A stretch of DNA of 12,490 nucleotides from GWC2-37-8 sp964485555 (lineage in GTDB: Bacteria > Patescibacteriota > Minisyncoccia > Moranbacterales > GWC2-37-73). Below the pieces are notes generated by a model. It was not told the DNA's origin, ran no database searches, and saw only the letters and a program-made list of their open reading frames with translations. The translations under genes and the position numbers were made by a program. This document shows, one piece after another, positions 5,859-12,397 of this stretch; positions within the stretch are counted from its first letter, which is position 1; each line of letters begins with the position of its first letter. Where the stretch lies: NCBI GenBank assembly GCA_964485555.1, contig CAZAJN010000048.1:1-12490 (forward strand). Reading direction: 5' to 3'.

Positions 5859-6941
5859 TTATCTCGGTTTTATCTGCCTCAAAAGACCCTTGAAATTGTT
5901 GGTTATTTTTTGGATAACATTTTCTTGTTGCCTTGGAGTGCGAAGAGAATATTCTTCAGATTTTGCAATATTTCCATCAGCATCTTTCGATTCAACTGTG
6001 AAATAATACACGCTTCCCGTTTTCAACGTGGTCAAAATTGCCGCATGTTTGATCACCATGTCATTTGAAATTGTCAGCTGTTTCTTTTCTCCCGATTTTT
6101 CCTCGCCATAAGTGATCATTGTGGACGCCGGCACGTTTGTGACCCATGATATGATAGATTGCACCTTGTTTCCCGGTTGGAGATAGTTTTCATTCTGCAC
6201 GCTTTCAATCTGCAACCCAGGGGAAGCTGACAAGCTTTCGGCTGTTTCACTTTCAATGTCCGAAGATAAGGCAAGCATCGATTCAACAACGACAAAACCA
6301 TCTTCATTTTTCTTGCTCTCGGCGCAATTTGGAATCAATTCTCCGGTCGTGAAAACCTTTATCGGGTCATGGCCATCTCCCCATGAAGACACAACATTTG
6401 AATGAGCAGGTGTGGCTGAATCTTTAGCTATTATTTTGATGTAATAAATTTTTCCTTCCTGGAGAGAATCCACAGGAACGATGTGCGTAACTGCATAGTC
6501 ATTCTCCCGACTTCGACGTGCCAGATCAGTATAATTCTCATCTTCATAAAATTCCACCACCGCGGTTGTTGCCAAAGGAACATTGCCATTTGCGCCATCC
6601 AAAGTCTTGAAAATCACAGTGGCTTGATTGCGTGAAACATTCCCAACCAAGATGTCACCTTTTCCATTTGGAATGTACACCTCAGATTCAGCAGGCTGGG
6701 GAAAAAAGACTGGCCCAAGCAGCACGCCGACAATCAATGATGCTAAAACCAAGAAAACTGCCGCAACAAATCTTCTGACATTTTTCTGGTGCCTCTTGAG
6801 CTGTGTGTAAGAACGATATTTTTGTCGCCCAGACTTGGAAACCTTGATGTGATATTCTGCCGCTCCGCTCAAAATCATCTCGAAAAATTCCTGCACACAT
6901 TGTGGAAAATATCCCAATATTTTTTTAAGTCCTCTTTTCAT
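5859..6941 (-). CDS. Membrane-anchored protein with two fibronectin-III-like domains
   Basis: A 360-residue protein with one strong membrane helix (about 58-80, from VRRFVAAVFLVLASL to GPVFF). About 57 strongly basic residues precede it and should stay in the cytoplasm by the positive-inside rule. The rest is outside. Residues ~95-200 and ~245-335 each look like fibronectin-III/purple-acid-phosphatase-N-type beta sandwiches. The second has the clear pattern SWVTNVPASTMITYG followed by HAAILTTLKTGSVYYFTVES. A Ser/Glu-rich linker (~205-245) joins them, and the C-terminus is basic. No catalytic domain is visible; a surface-adhesion, scaffold or envelope role is inference. It is the last gene after trpS and the two receivers, 113 bases behind the receiver, with its own terminator. 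No Shine-Dalgarno precedes the ATG. Confidence 0.85.
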   Translation of the reverse strand: MKRGLKKILGYFPQCVQEFFEMILSGAAEYHIKVSKSGRQKYRSYTQLKRHQKNVRRFVAAVFLVLASLIVGVLLGPVFFPQPAESEVYIPNGKGDILVGNVSRNQATVIFKTLDGANGNVPLATTAVVEFYEDENYTDLARRSRENDYAVTHIVPVDSLQEGKIYYIKIIAKDSATPAHSNVVSSWGDGHDPIKVFTTGELIPNCAESKKNEDGFVVVESMLALSSDIESETAESLSASPGLQIESVQNENYLQPGNKVQSIISWVTNVPASTMITYGEEKSGEKKQLTISNDMVIKHAAILTTLKTGSVYYFTVESKDADGNIAKSEEYSLRTPRQQENVIQKITNNFKGLLRQIKPR

Positions 6942-7054
6942 AATTATTCATCTAAGTAAAAACTGCGCTATCGCAACATATGACATCAATCAAAATGAAT
7001 CAATGCCCAGCAAATATCATACCCGAGATACCAAGAAGCAGGAAACAAAAACCA

Positions 7055-7441
7055 TCACCCCAGCAGCTGTTTGACTTTTTCAGCCATTTGACTGGGATTT
7101 ATCTTAACTTTTTCATAGAAATCCTTAGCACCAAGAGCAAACGCGGCCTGGCGATCAGCTTCGCTGTCGAGATTTGAAGCGACAATCACTGGAATTTTTT
7201 TGTAGTCATCCTTTTTCTTGATTGATTCCAAAAACTCGAACCCATCCATTACAGGCATGACGATATCGAGAATGATCAATTTTATTTCCGCAGATTTCCG
7301 ATCAAGCCACTCAAGAGCTTCTTTGCCGTTTTTGGCCTGCAAAACTTCGAATCCTTTCGCACTGAGAGCAATGACATTCAATTCCAACAAATCAGCATCG
7401 TCATCAACTGCGAGTATGATAATTTTTTTATCTAGCGCCAT
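7055..7441 (-). CDS. Stand-alone response-regulator receiver (CheY-like)
   Basis: A 128-residue single receiver domain with no output domain. All switch residues are present: the acidic pair Asp13/Asp14 in AVDDDADLLELN, phosphoacceptor Asp59 in LIILDIVMPVMDGFEF, Ser89 in VIVASN, and the conserved Lys111 in GAKDFYEK. It should accept phosphate from a histidine kinase and signal by protein-protein contact, as CheY or Spo0F do. No kinase lies in the window, so its partner must be encoded elsewhere. It starts eight bases after the stop of the pseudoreceiver gene (7449-7853), so the two are almost certainly co-transcribed. Both share the DR.AAFALG segment and probably arose by duplication. It stops with TGA. 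Only a weak purine-rich stretch precedes the ATG. Confidence 0.93.
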   Translation of the reverse strand: MALDKKIIILAVDDDADLLELNVIALSAKGFEVLQAKNGKEALEWLDRKSAEIKLIILDIVMPVMDGFEFLESIKKKDDYKKIPVIVASNLDSEADRQAAFALGAKDFYEKVKINPSQMAEKVKQLLG

Positions 7442-7448
7442 ACTTTTT

Positions 7449-7853
7449 CTATTTGTTTAAACGTTTTTTAACAGCACTAACAAGATCTTTCGGACTTGTA
7501 TCACTTTTTATCAGATAGTCATCAACTCCAAGCGCAAAAGCTGCACTACGATCTTTCTCATTATCTAAATCAGTAAAAACAATTTTAGGTATTCTCGTAC
7601 ACACATCGTGCGAATTTATTTTTTCCAAAAGATCAAAGCCGTCCATTCCAGACATAACTATCGCCATAATAACCAAATCAGGGAAAATCCCTTCTTTTTG
7701 CGCTTTTTGCATGCACTCGCACGCTTCCTTGCCGTCACAAATTTCTTTTACATCAAATCCCTGCCTTATCAATTCTCCTGCATATTTTGCTCGAAGCAAT
7801 CCATCGCTCTCAATAAAAACAATTTTCTTTGAGATCTGCTTTTTTTCTTCCAT
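7449..7853 (-). CDS. Pseudoreceiver: receiver domain lacking the phosphoacceptor Asp
   Basis: A 134-residue single receiver-fold protein whose active site is degenerate. In the motif normally reading LDIVMPGMDG this protein has MAIVMSGMDG, so the phosphoacceptor is Ala64 (codon GCG). The acidic pair is replaced by Glu15-Ser16 in IVFIESDGLL, removing the usual direct Mg ligand. Thr94 (IVFTDLD) and Lys116 (DDYLIK) remain, and the overall fold pattern is intact. It should therefore not be phosphorylated in the standard way. A constitutive or partner-binding role, perhaps with the adjacent canonical receiver, is inference. The reading frame is clean, so this is not a pseudogene. A minus-strand extended -10 (TGTTATAAT, 7892-7900) lies just upstream, making this the first gene of the receiver transcript. 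Confidence 0.9.
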   Translation of the reverse strand: MEEKKQISKKIVFIESDGLLRAKYAGELIRQGFDVKEICDGKEACECMQKAQKEGIFPDLVIMAIVMSGMDGFDLLEKINSHDVCTRIPKIVFTDLDNEKDRSAAFALGVDDYLIKSDTSPKDLVSAVKKRLNK

Positions 7854-7891
7854 GTAAATTGAATTTTTACTTTCCTAATCTTATGTTCCTA

Positions 7892-7900
7892 ATTATAACA
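7892..7900 (-). promoter_or_regulatory. Extended -10 promoter for the receiver pair
   Basis: On the minus strand this reads TGTTATAAT: a perfect TATAAT with the TGn extension, which can do without a -35 box. The predicted RNA start is near 7885, 32 bases before the ATG of the pseudoreceiver. A purine tract AGGAAAG (7872-7878) is present but about 18 bases from the ATG, too far for a standard Shine-Dalgarno. Confidence 0.5.
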
Positions 7901-7932
7901 CAAAAAGATTTTGAAAGAAAATATTATCAAAT

Positions 7933-8008
7933 AAAAGGTATTATACCCCAGGGCAGAGCACTGAACCCCTAGGCTCACATAGCAGAGCTGCGGGGTATCA
8001 TACCTTTT
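7933..8008. repeat. Large hairpin between trpS and the receiver genes
   Basis: AAAAGGTATTATACCCC (7933-7949) pairs with 7992-8008 over 17 bases with a single mismatch. The 42-base loop is GC-rich, holds a GCAGAGC direct repeat (7953-7959, 7982-7988) and has no reading frame. No U-run follows on either strand. It is either a repeat element or a structured RNA/processing site in the trpS-receiver transcript. Confidence 0.65.
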
Positions 8009-8026
8009 GATATCTGCGCTCGCTCG

Positions 8027-8050
8027 GAAATGAAAATTAATTTTCATTTC
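8027..8050. repeat. Perfect 24-base palindrome after trpS
   Basis: The 24 bases 8027-8050 (GAAATGAAAATT and its reverse complement) are fully self-complementary without a spacer. They lie eight bases beyond the trpS stop. The position suits a 3' stabilising or terminating structure, but no U-run follows. Confidence 0.7.
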
Positions 8051-8058
8051 ACTCGACT

Positions 8059-9063
8059 TCACTTGATAATAACAAATCCCACTCTTTTCTTTACCTCATC
8101 CATTTTTTCTTTGGCAATTTTTCGCACTTTCTCTTTTCCATCATTCAGAACACGTAAAACATCCTCATCTGAAAGATTACTGAATTTTTCTTGAAATGGT
8201 TGCAGGAATGCAATGATCACCTCGGCCAAATCAGCTTTAAAATCGCCATATCCTTTTCCTTTAAAGATTGCTTCAATTTCTTTTGGGGTCTTTCCAGAAA
8301 AAGATGAATGTATGTTAATCAGATTTTTGAGCGCCGGTTTTTCATCACTATAAACAATTTCTGATCCACTGTCGGTCACGGCCTTTCTGATTTTCTTGCG
8401 GATAGTTTCCACATCATCCAAAAGCTCGATTCGATTATAAATTGATTCAGCGGATTTGCTCATTTTCTTTTCTGGATTATCCAGCCCCATCACCCTCATC
8501 CCTTCCTTTTTGATGTGCACTTCGGGTACAATAAATGTTTCGCCAAATTTACTATTGAATCTCTTAGCTAAATCGCGCGCCAATTCCACGTGTTGTTTTT
8601 GATCTTCTCCCACTGGAACAACCTCCGTGTCATACAAAAGAATATCAGCCGCCATCAAAACTGGATAATCGTACAATCCAACTCCTGCGCTTTCCCTGCC
8701 TGTTTTCTGAGCCTTATCCTTAAATTGAGTCATCTTATCTAGCTCTGATATTTTCGCAATAGTATTTAAAACCCACATCAATTCAGCATGCTCACTCACA
8801 TGCGATTGAATAAAAATAGAAGATTTCCTTGGGTCTATTCCAGCTGCCAAATATATTTTAGCAATTTCAATAGTTTTTTTTCTAAGCATCTCTGGATCTT
8901 GCGGCGCAGTGATAGCATGCATATCAACCACGCAGAAGATTGATTCATATTTATCCTGAAGCTCGACCCAATTCTTGATTGCTCCGAGATAGTTTCCAAT
9001 ATGCAGATTACCACTTGGTTGCACTCCTGAAAAAATGCGCTTTTTGTCTGATTTGAAAATCAT
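8059..9063 (-). CDS. trpS: Tryptophanyl-tRNA synthetase
   Basis: A class I aminoacyl-tRNA synthetase that charges tRNA-Trp using ATP. The 334-residue length from the ATG at 9063 is normal for the family. The N-terminus IFSGVQPSGNLHIGNYLGA carries the HIGH-type signature (HIGN, 21-24). GEDQKQH (152-158) belongs to the tryptophan/ATP pocket, and KMSKS is at 200-204. The frame stays open upstream to 9231, but that 56-residue extension is Cys/Tyr/Phe/Ile-rich, unlike any TrpS, and it crosses two promoter candidates, so I reject it. No Shine-Dalgarno precedes the ATG. It heads a minus-strand series with the receivers and the FN3 protein, though the receivers have a promoter of their own. I see no T-box or trp-leader. 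Confidence 0.97.
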   Translation of the reverse strand: MIFKSDKKRIFSGVQPSGNLHIGNYLGAIKNWVELQDKYESIFCVVDMHAITAPQDPEMLRKKTIEIAKIYLAAGIDPRKSSIFIQSHVSEHAELMWVLNTIAKISELDKMTQFKDKAQKTGRESAGVGLYDYPVLMAADILLYDTEVVPVGEDQKQHVELARDLAKRFNSKFGETFIVPEVHIKKEGMRVMGLDNPEKKMSKSAESIYNRIELLDDVETIRKKIRKAVTDSGSEIVYSDEKPALKNLINIHSSFSGKTPKEIEAIFKGKGYGDFKADLAEVIIAFLQPFQEKFSNLSDEDVLRVLNDGKEKVRKIAKEKMDEVKKRVGFVIIK

Positions 9064-9080
9064 AGATGTGATGTTAAATA

Positions 9081-9154
9081 AATATATCCTTTTCTGAAAT
9101 TCCAAACAATAAAATTTATATACAAATAATACCTTAAACAGGCATTTTTCGCAA
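9081..9154 (-). promoter_or_regulatory. Tandem promoters for trpS
   Basis: On the minus strand, TTGCGA (9149-9154), a 17-base spacer and TATTAT (9126-9131) form the distal promoter. TTGTTT (9104-9109), a 17-base spacer and TATATT (9081-9086) form the proximal one, with RNA starting near 9074, about 11 bases before the ATG. The distal -35 box lies back to back with a plus-strand -35 at 9167. Confidence 0.45.
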
Positions 9155-9166
9155 ATTGAATAAATG

Positions 9167-9195
9167 TTGACACATTTTCCATAGCAACGCATAAT
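9167..9195 (+). promoter_or_regulatory. Near-consensus promoter, divergent from trpS
   Basis: TTGACA (9167-9172), a 17-base spacer and CATAAT (9190-9195) match the sigma-70 consensus at 11 of 12 positions. The predicted RNA start is near 9202, exactly on an ATG, leading into the leader of the gene at 9390. Confidence 0.65.
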
Positions 9196-9201
9196 GTAAT
9201 T

Positions 9202-9267
9202 ATGAATGCATATTCTCAGACAATTAAACACTTTATGATCCTCGATTGCGCAAGCAAGACCTCTTAA
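9202..9267 (+). CDS. Possible leaderless 21-codon mini-ORF in a leader
   Basis: The ATG at 9202 begins six bases after the CATAAT box, at the expected transcription start, and opens a 21-codon frame (MNAYSQTIKHFMILDCASKTS) ending in TAA at 9265-9267. The spacing equals that at recG, which supports a leaderless start. There is no similarity I recognise and no run of a single regulatory amino acid. It may be a leader peptide or chance. Confidence 0.25.
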   Translation: MNAYSQTIKHFMILDCASKTS

Positions 9268-9332
9268 GCTGAAAATGTTTCGAGTAGAAAATTATATAAA
9301 TCGAAAAAATATATAATCCAAGCCCATAAACA

Positions 9333-9364
9333 CTCCGGCCACGCTGGAGATTTTCTTTAAAATC
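9333..9364 (+). promoter_or_regulatory. Leader hairpins before the gene at 9390 (possible attenuator)
   Basis: CTCCGGC (9333-9339) pairs with GCTGGAG (9343-9349), one G-T pair, loop CAC, and is followed by ATTTTCTTT. GATTTT (9349-9354) also pairs with AAAATC (9359-9364). The two helices share G9349. The first looks like a weak intrinsic terminator placed just upstream of the Shine-Dalgarno at 9375-9381. A perfect TATAAT lies at 9312-9317 but has no -35 partner. Confidence 0.4.
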
Positions 9365-9389
9365 AGAACACGACAAGGAGGATCAGAAT

Positions 9390-9773
9390 ATGAAAAAATC
9401 TGATATTACTGAGATCTGCGTCCTTTCCATAATCTTCAAGCATCCGAAAACTGGGTTTTATTTGTCTGCAGTGGGATATGACAGTCGCCAGACTTTCAAA
9501 GACTCCATCAGAGATCTTGAATCAAGAAATATTGAAATAATTTTCAAATGCTGTGAAAGCAAAAGCGATCTCTTCGAACTTGGACTGACTCTTCATGAAG
9601 GATTCGTCGGCACAGATCTCAACTTAAAAATAGAAGTCGCCCGTATCAATAAAAAACTGGCGAAATCCAGCGAAAAGAACGCTCTTTCGTCAAGGACAAT
9701 GCCCATCCCAAAAATAATTTGCTATGCTATTGATCAGGTTTACCCATCGCCATCCGTAGCCTCAGCACCATAA
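9390..9773 (+). CDS. Hypothetical protein, function unknown
   Basis: A 127-residue soluble protein that I do not recognise. The N-terminal two thirds look like a compact mixed alpha/beta domain (hydrophobic strands CVLSIIF and IEIIFKCC, amphipathic helices around SRQTFKDSIRDLES and SDLFELGLTLHEG), with Cys53/Cys54 adjacent. The C-terminal ~35 residues are Lys/Ser/Pro-rich and probably disordered. There is no signal peptide or membrane helix. The start is secure: AAGGAGG at 9375-9381 lies eight bases before the ATG and is the only strong Shine-Dalgarno in the window. A good intrinsic terminator follows at 9780-9817. It stands alone, divergent from trpS and convergent with RNase J, and has a ~190-base leader if the promoter at 9167 is used. 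Confidence 0.85.
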   Translation: MKKSDITEICVLSIIFKHPKTGFYLSAVGYDSRQTFKDSIRDLESRNIEIIFKCCESKSDLFELGLTLHEGFVGTDLNLKIEVARINKKLAKSSEKNALSSRTMPIPKIICYAIDQVYPSPSVASAP

Positions 9774-9779
9774 AGCAAG

Positions 9780-9817
9780 GCCCACGTGCAATGAATGCAC
9801 GCGGGCTTCTTTTTTTC
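9780..9817 (+). terminator. Intrinsic terminator of the hypothetical gene
   Basis: GCCC (9780-9783) and CGTGCA (9785-9790) pair with TGCACG (9796-9801) and GGGC (9803-9806), with one A-C mismatch and an ATGAA loop. TTCTTTTTTT follows immediately. Confidence 0.9.
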
Positions 9818-9821
9818 ATAT

Positions 9822-9848
9822 AAAAACCCGACCACCAGGCCGGGTTTT
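9822..9848 (-). terminator. Intrinsic terminator of the RNase J gene
   Basis: AAAACCCG (9823-9830) pairs with CGGGTTTT (9841-9848). Read leftward, the hairpin ends in a U-run (9822-9826), 51 bases past the rnj stop. It sits back to back with the plus-strand terminator. Confidence 0.85.
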
Positions 9849-9898
9849 GCATTTTGGTTTTCTGACAAGCTAAAAAGCTAAAGCCTAATAAGCTGACC

Positions 9899-11695
9899 TT
9901 ATACTTCAATGACAACCGGAAGAACCATTGGTCTTCGCTCAGTTTTAGTATAGAGAAATGATCCGACTGCTTCACGGATGTTGTTTTTCACATAATCCCA
10001 ATTGATAGCCGTTTCTTCGGAAGTTTTTTCCTTGACCACTTTTTCAACCACGCGCTTGGTCGCATTGACCAAGTCGAAATTTTCTTTCACAAAGATGAAT
10101 CCGCGTGAAGTGATTTGAGGTGTTCCGATAATTTTCTTGGTTTTAGAATCGATGATGACCACAATCGTGAACATACCATCCTTAGCAAGAAGCTGACGAT
10201 CTCTCAGAACGACTTCTCCGACATCTCCCACGCCAAGACCATCCACCATGACATAACTGGTGTCAATTTTACCTGGAAGAAGTTTGGCTTTACCTTCGTG
10301 GAATTCAAGCTGATTTCCATTGTCCAAGACAAAGATGTTGTCCTTGTGAACACCTACTTCTTGTCCAAGCTTGGAAGCTTCTTTCAAAAAGTAGTGATTA
10401 GCATATACCGGCAAGAAATAGTCAGGCTTAATCTGGCTGATAATGTCCTTAATATCAAACGCGTTACTGTGTCCACTAGTATGAACATCCAAGATGTCAC
10501 TATGGATAACATTGTCGCATTTTCGATAAAGATCATCTTTCAACCGTTGAATAGTCCTTTCATTTCCAGGAATGATCGATGAAGAGAAAATTATAGTATC
10601 CTCCTTCATGATCCTGATGAAACGATGTTCGTCGTTCACAATTCTTGAAAGCACTGCGTTTCCTTCCCCTTGCGCACCTGTGCAGACAACCACAACTTTG
10701 TTCCTTGGATATTTGGAAATATCATTAACAGAAATCAAAGTCTTCTTGTGAGCCTTGATGTATCCCAATTCTTTGGCGATCTCAATGTTCATCTTCATGC
10801 TATATCCATCCAACGCAACTTTCTTGTCGATGCTTTCAGCATATTCGATGATTTTTCCGATACGCTTGATCTGGGAAGAAAATGTTCCAATGATCACCAT
10901 GCCCCTGGCATTGTTGACCAACATGTCCAAATTCTTGTACATCTCAACTTCTGATTTCTGAGTCGGACGTGTGTCAGTTGCTCCCAAGCTTTCCAACATC
11001 AAAATCCTTGGCGAAGGAAGTTTGGAAAGATGGTCATAAGTCACCATTGTGTGATCAGTCGGGTGCTTGTCCATCGTCCAGTCTCCAGGATGGATCACTG
11101 TCCCATCCGGAGTCTTGATGATGACACCGACCGCATCCATGACTGAATGTTCCACATCAAAAAATTCAATTTCAAATTTTCCGAGTCTTATCTTGTCAGT
11201 GATCGCATTAACTCTGATGACTTTCAGATTCTGAGCTGAATTCTTGTCATAGTCTTCCATTTTTTTCTTGACCAAAGCCAAAGTCAGATCGCGTCCAACT
11301 ATTGGTGGATAGCCCAATTCTTTCAGCAATATCGGAGCAGCTCCAATATGGTCAAGATGTCCATGACTCAGAATAACGCCTTTGACATTCTTTTCCTTAC
11401 CTTTCAAATAGCTGATGTTTGGGATGATATAGTCAATCCCCGGCATGTCCTCTTCTGGAAATTGAATTCCCATGTCCAGAATGATGATTTCTCCGCCATA
11501 TTCAAACATGGTCATGTTGCGACCAACTTCTTCATTTCCTCCCATAGGAGTGATGCGCAAATTGTTGCTAAGCACGTTGCCCTGAGGCGCCAGTTGCTTG
11601 TGGGAACTCTTGCGAGGCTTCCCTTGTCTTTTCGGTTTTTTTCCTTGCTCCGAAACAGCATGGGCGGTCTTAGCGCCTTCTTGTTTTTTAAACAT
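9899..11695 (-). CDS. rnj: Ribonuclease J (metallo-beta-lactamase/beta-CASP)
   Basis: A two-metal RNase with endonuclease and 5'-3' exonuclease activity in RNA processing and decay. At 598 residues it is slightly long because of a ~45-residue Lys/Arg/Gln-rich N-terminal tail. The beta-lactamase domain shows GGNEEVGRNM, SHGHLDHIG (His111, His113, Asp115, His116), His183 in VEHSVMD and Asp205 in IHPGDWTMD. The beta-CASP insert shows LESLGATDTRPT, TGAQGEGNAVLSRI, FSSSIIPGNE and HTSGHS (motif B His409). The C-terminal domain has GDVGEVVLRDRQLL and ends RRPMVLPVVIEV, the family's usual end. Oddity: motif C, normally PVHGE, reads PVYAN here, so the last metal-ligand histidine is Tyr431. His434 lies three residues on. 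No Shine-Dalgarno precedes the ATG; a 22-base dyad lies 26 bases upstream. Confidence 0.97.
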   Translation of the reverse strand: MFKKQEGAKTAHAVSEQGKKPKRQGKPRKSSHKQLAPQGNVLSNNLRITPMGGNEEVGRNMTMFEYGGEIIILDMGIQFPEEDMPGIDYIIPNISYLKGKEKNVKGVILSHGHLDHIGAAPILLKELGYPPIVGRDLTLALVKKKMEDYDKNSAQNLKVIRVNAITDKIRLGKFEIEFFDVEHSVMDAVGVIIKTPDGTVIHPGDWTMDKHPTDHTMVTYDHLSKLPSPRILMLESLGATDTRPTQKSEVEMYKNLDMLVNNARGMVIIGTFSSQIKRIGKIIEYAESIDKKVALDGYSMKMNIEIAKELGYIKAHKKTLISVNDISKYPRNKVVVVCTGAQGEGNAVLSRIVNDEHRFIRIMKEDTIIFSSSIIPGNERTIQRLKDDLYRKCDNVIHSDILDVHTSGHSNAFDIKDIISQIKPDYFLPVYANHYFLKEASKLGQEVGVHKDNIFVLDNGNQLEFHEGKAKLLPGKIDTSYVMVDGLGVGDVGEVVLRDRQLLAKDGMFTIVVIIDSKTKKIIGTPQITSRGFIFVKENFDLVNATKRVVEKVVKEKTSEETAINWDYVKNNIREAVGSFLYTKTERRPMVLPVVIEV

Positions 11696-11720
11696 AGATT
11701 TTAATCGTTATGTTCGCTAT

Positions 11721-11742
11721 ATTGTTACAATATTGAAACAAT
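11721..11742. promoter_or_regulatory. 22-base dyad upstream of RNase J
   Basis: ATTGTT-A-CAATATTG-A-AACAAT is a palindrome apart from one A-A pair (11727/11736). It lies 26 bases before the rnj ATG, inside the region where its promoter must be. I found no clean -35/-10 pair for rnj, so this may be an operator overlapping a weak promoter. Confidence 0.4.
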
Positions 11743-11784
11743 TTAATATACAGCGATAATAAAGAAATTAATTTTTAATTAGAA

Positions 11785-11953
11785 CGGAATTTTCATTTCC
11801 GAAACCTTTCCGCCACTGCGGAATTAATACATTTTTCGATTGAGATAGGGCTTACGCAATTGACAGTTCATGCTAAATTGTTTTTTGCGGCCTGCCTGCC
11901 CTGTCTACCGATAGGCAGGCGGCAGGCAGGCTTCCGCATGGAGCGTAGCGGAA
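11785..11953. repeat. Cluster of palindromic (REP-like) repeats
   Basis: CGGAA (11785-11789)/TTCCG (11797-11801), TTCCGC (11808-11813)/GCGGAA (11818-11823), GCCTGCCTGCC (11890-11900)/GGCAGGCAGGC (11921-11931) and TTCCGC (11932-11937)/GCGGAA (11948-11953) stack in order. The GCCTGCC hairpin continues inward with CCTGTCTA/TAGGCAGG around CCGA. Nothing in this stretch looks coding. The rest of 11743-12042 shows no other feature. Confidence 0.7.
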
Positions 11954-12042
11954 TGAAAGGCAAGCAAAAAATAATTTTGTATGAAACCTCGCGACATAAA
12001 CGCGTAACTCCCATGAAAGACAAAACGAGAAACGTATGAGTG

Positions 12043-12126
12043 TGGGGATAGAGAGACTCGAACTCTCACAGTATTGCTACCACTAGAACCTGAATCTAGC
12101 GTGTCTACCAATTCCACCATATCCCC
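12043..12126 (-). tRNA. tRNA-Leu, anticodon CAG
   Basis: On the minus strand the acceptor stem GGGGATA (12126-12120) pairs with TATCCCC (12050-12044), and A12043 is the discriminator. The anticodon stem is CTAGA/TCTAG with loop TTCAGGT; the anticodon CAG (12092-12090) reads CUG. A long variable region of about 15 bases marks it as class II, as expected for leucine. The T arm is GAGAG/CTCTC with loop TTCGAGT. No CCA is encoded. Confidence 0.95.
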
Positions 12127-12358
12127 TGAAATTCAATGAGAACAAGACTTATGCGCTTGAAAAATGATGTGTTGACATGCGCGTCAGCAAAAACATGATT
12201 CATCCCTAAGACATAAGCTCAAGACAAACCAAAACAAATACACTAGAAAAAAACTCTTAAAAAGAGAACTTATTGGACTTGAAAGCTTGATAATTTGTAT
12301 TTTTGAAGAAAAAAGCTTTAAACAAGGTATAATTCAAGAAGTATTCACTTATACATCC

Positions 12359-12387
12359 ATTATACACCCAATAGCTCAAAATGTCAA
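12359..12387 (-). promoter_or_regulatory. Perfect consensus promoter toward tRNA-Leu
   Basis: On the minus strand this reads TTGACA (12382-12387), a 17-base spacer and TATAAT (12359-12364), matching 12 of 12. The RNA would start near 12352. The first annotated product downstream is tRNA-Leu, ~225 bases away. A weak terminator at 12247-12266 in between could instead release a ~105-base A/U-rich RNA. Confidence 0.75.
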
Positions 12388-12397
12388 CAGGACGTTC

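Noticed and set aside
9064..9231. 56-residue N-terminal extension of TrpS
   Set aside because: TrpS normally begins just before the IFSGVQPSG strand. The extension is rich in Cys, Tyr and Phe and crosses promoter candidates.
10115..10582. Plus-strand frame of 155 codons opposite RNase J
   Set aside because: It is the antisense shadow of a clearly conserved gene.
11860..11865. Plus-strand TTGACA as a promoter
   Set aside because: No -10 box lies at 16-18 bases and no plus-strand gene follows.
11848..12012. GGGCTTACGC ... GCGTAACTCCC as terminal inverted repeats of an insertion sequence
   Set aside because: The match is short and gapped, and nothing between resembles a transposase.
11905..12120. 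Minus-strand frame of 71 codons
   Set aside because: It overlaps tRNA-Leu and the palindrome cluster.
12349..12368. DnaA-box-like words (TTATACATC, TTATACACC) as a replication origin
   Set aside because: Only two imperfect boxes are present, and one coincides with the -10 box of a perfect promoter. There is no dnaA or dnaN nearby.
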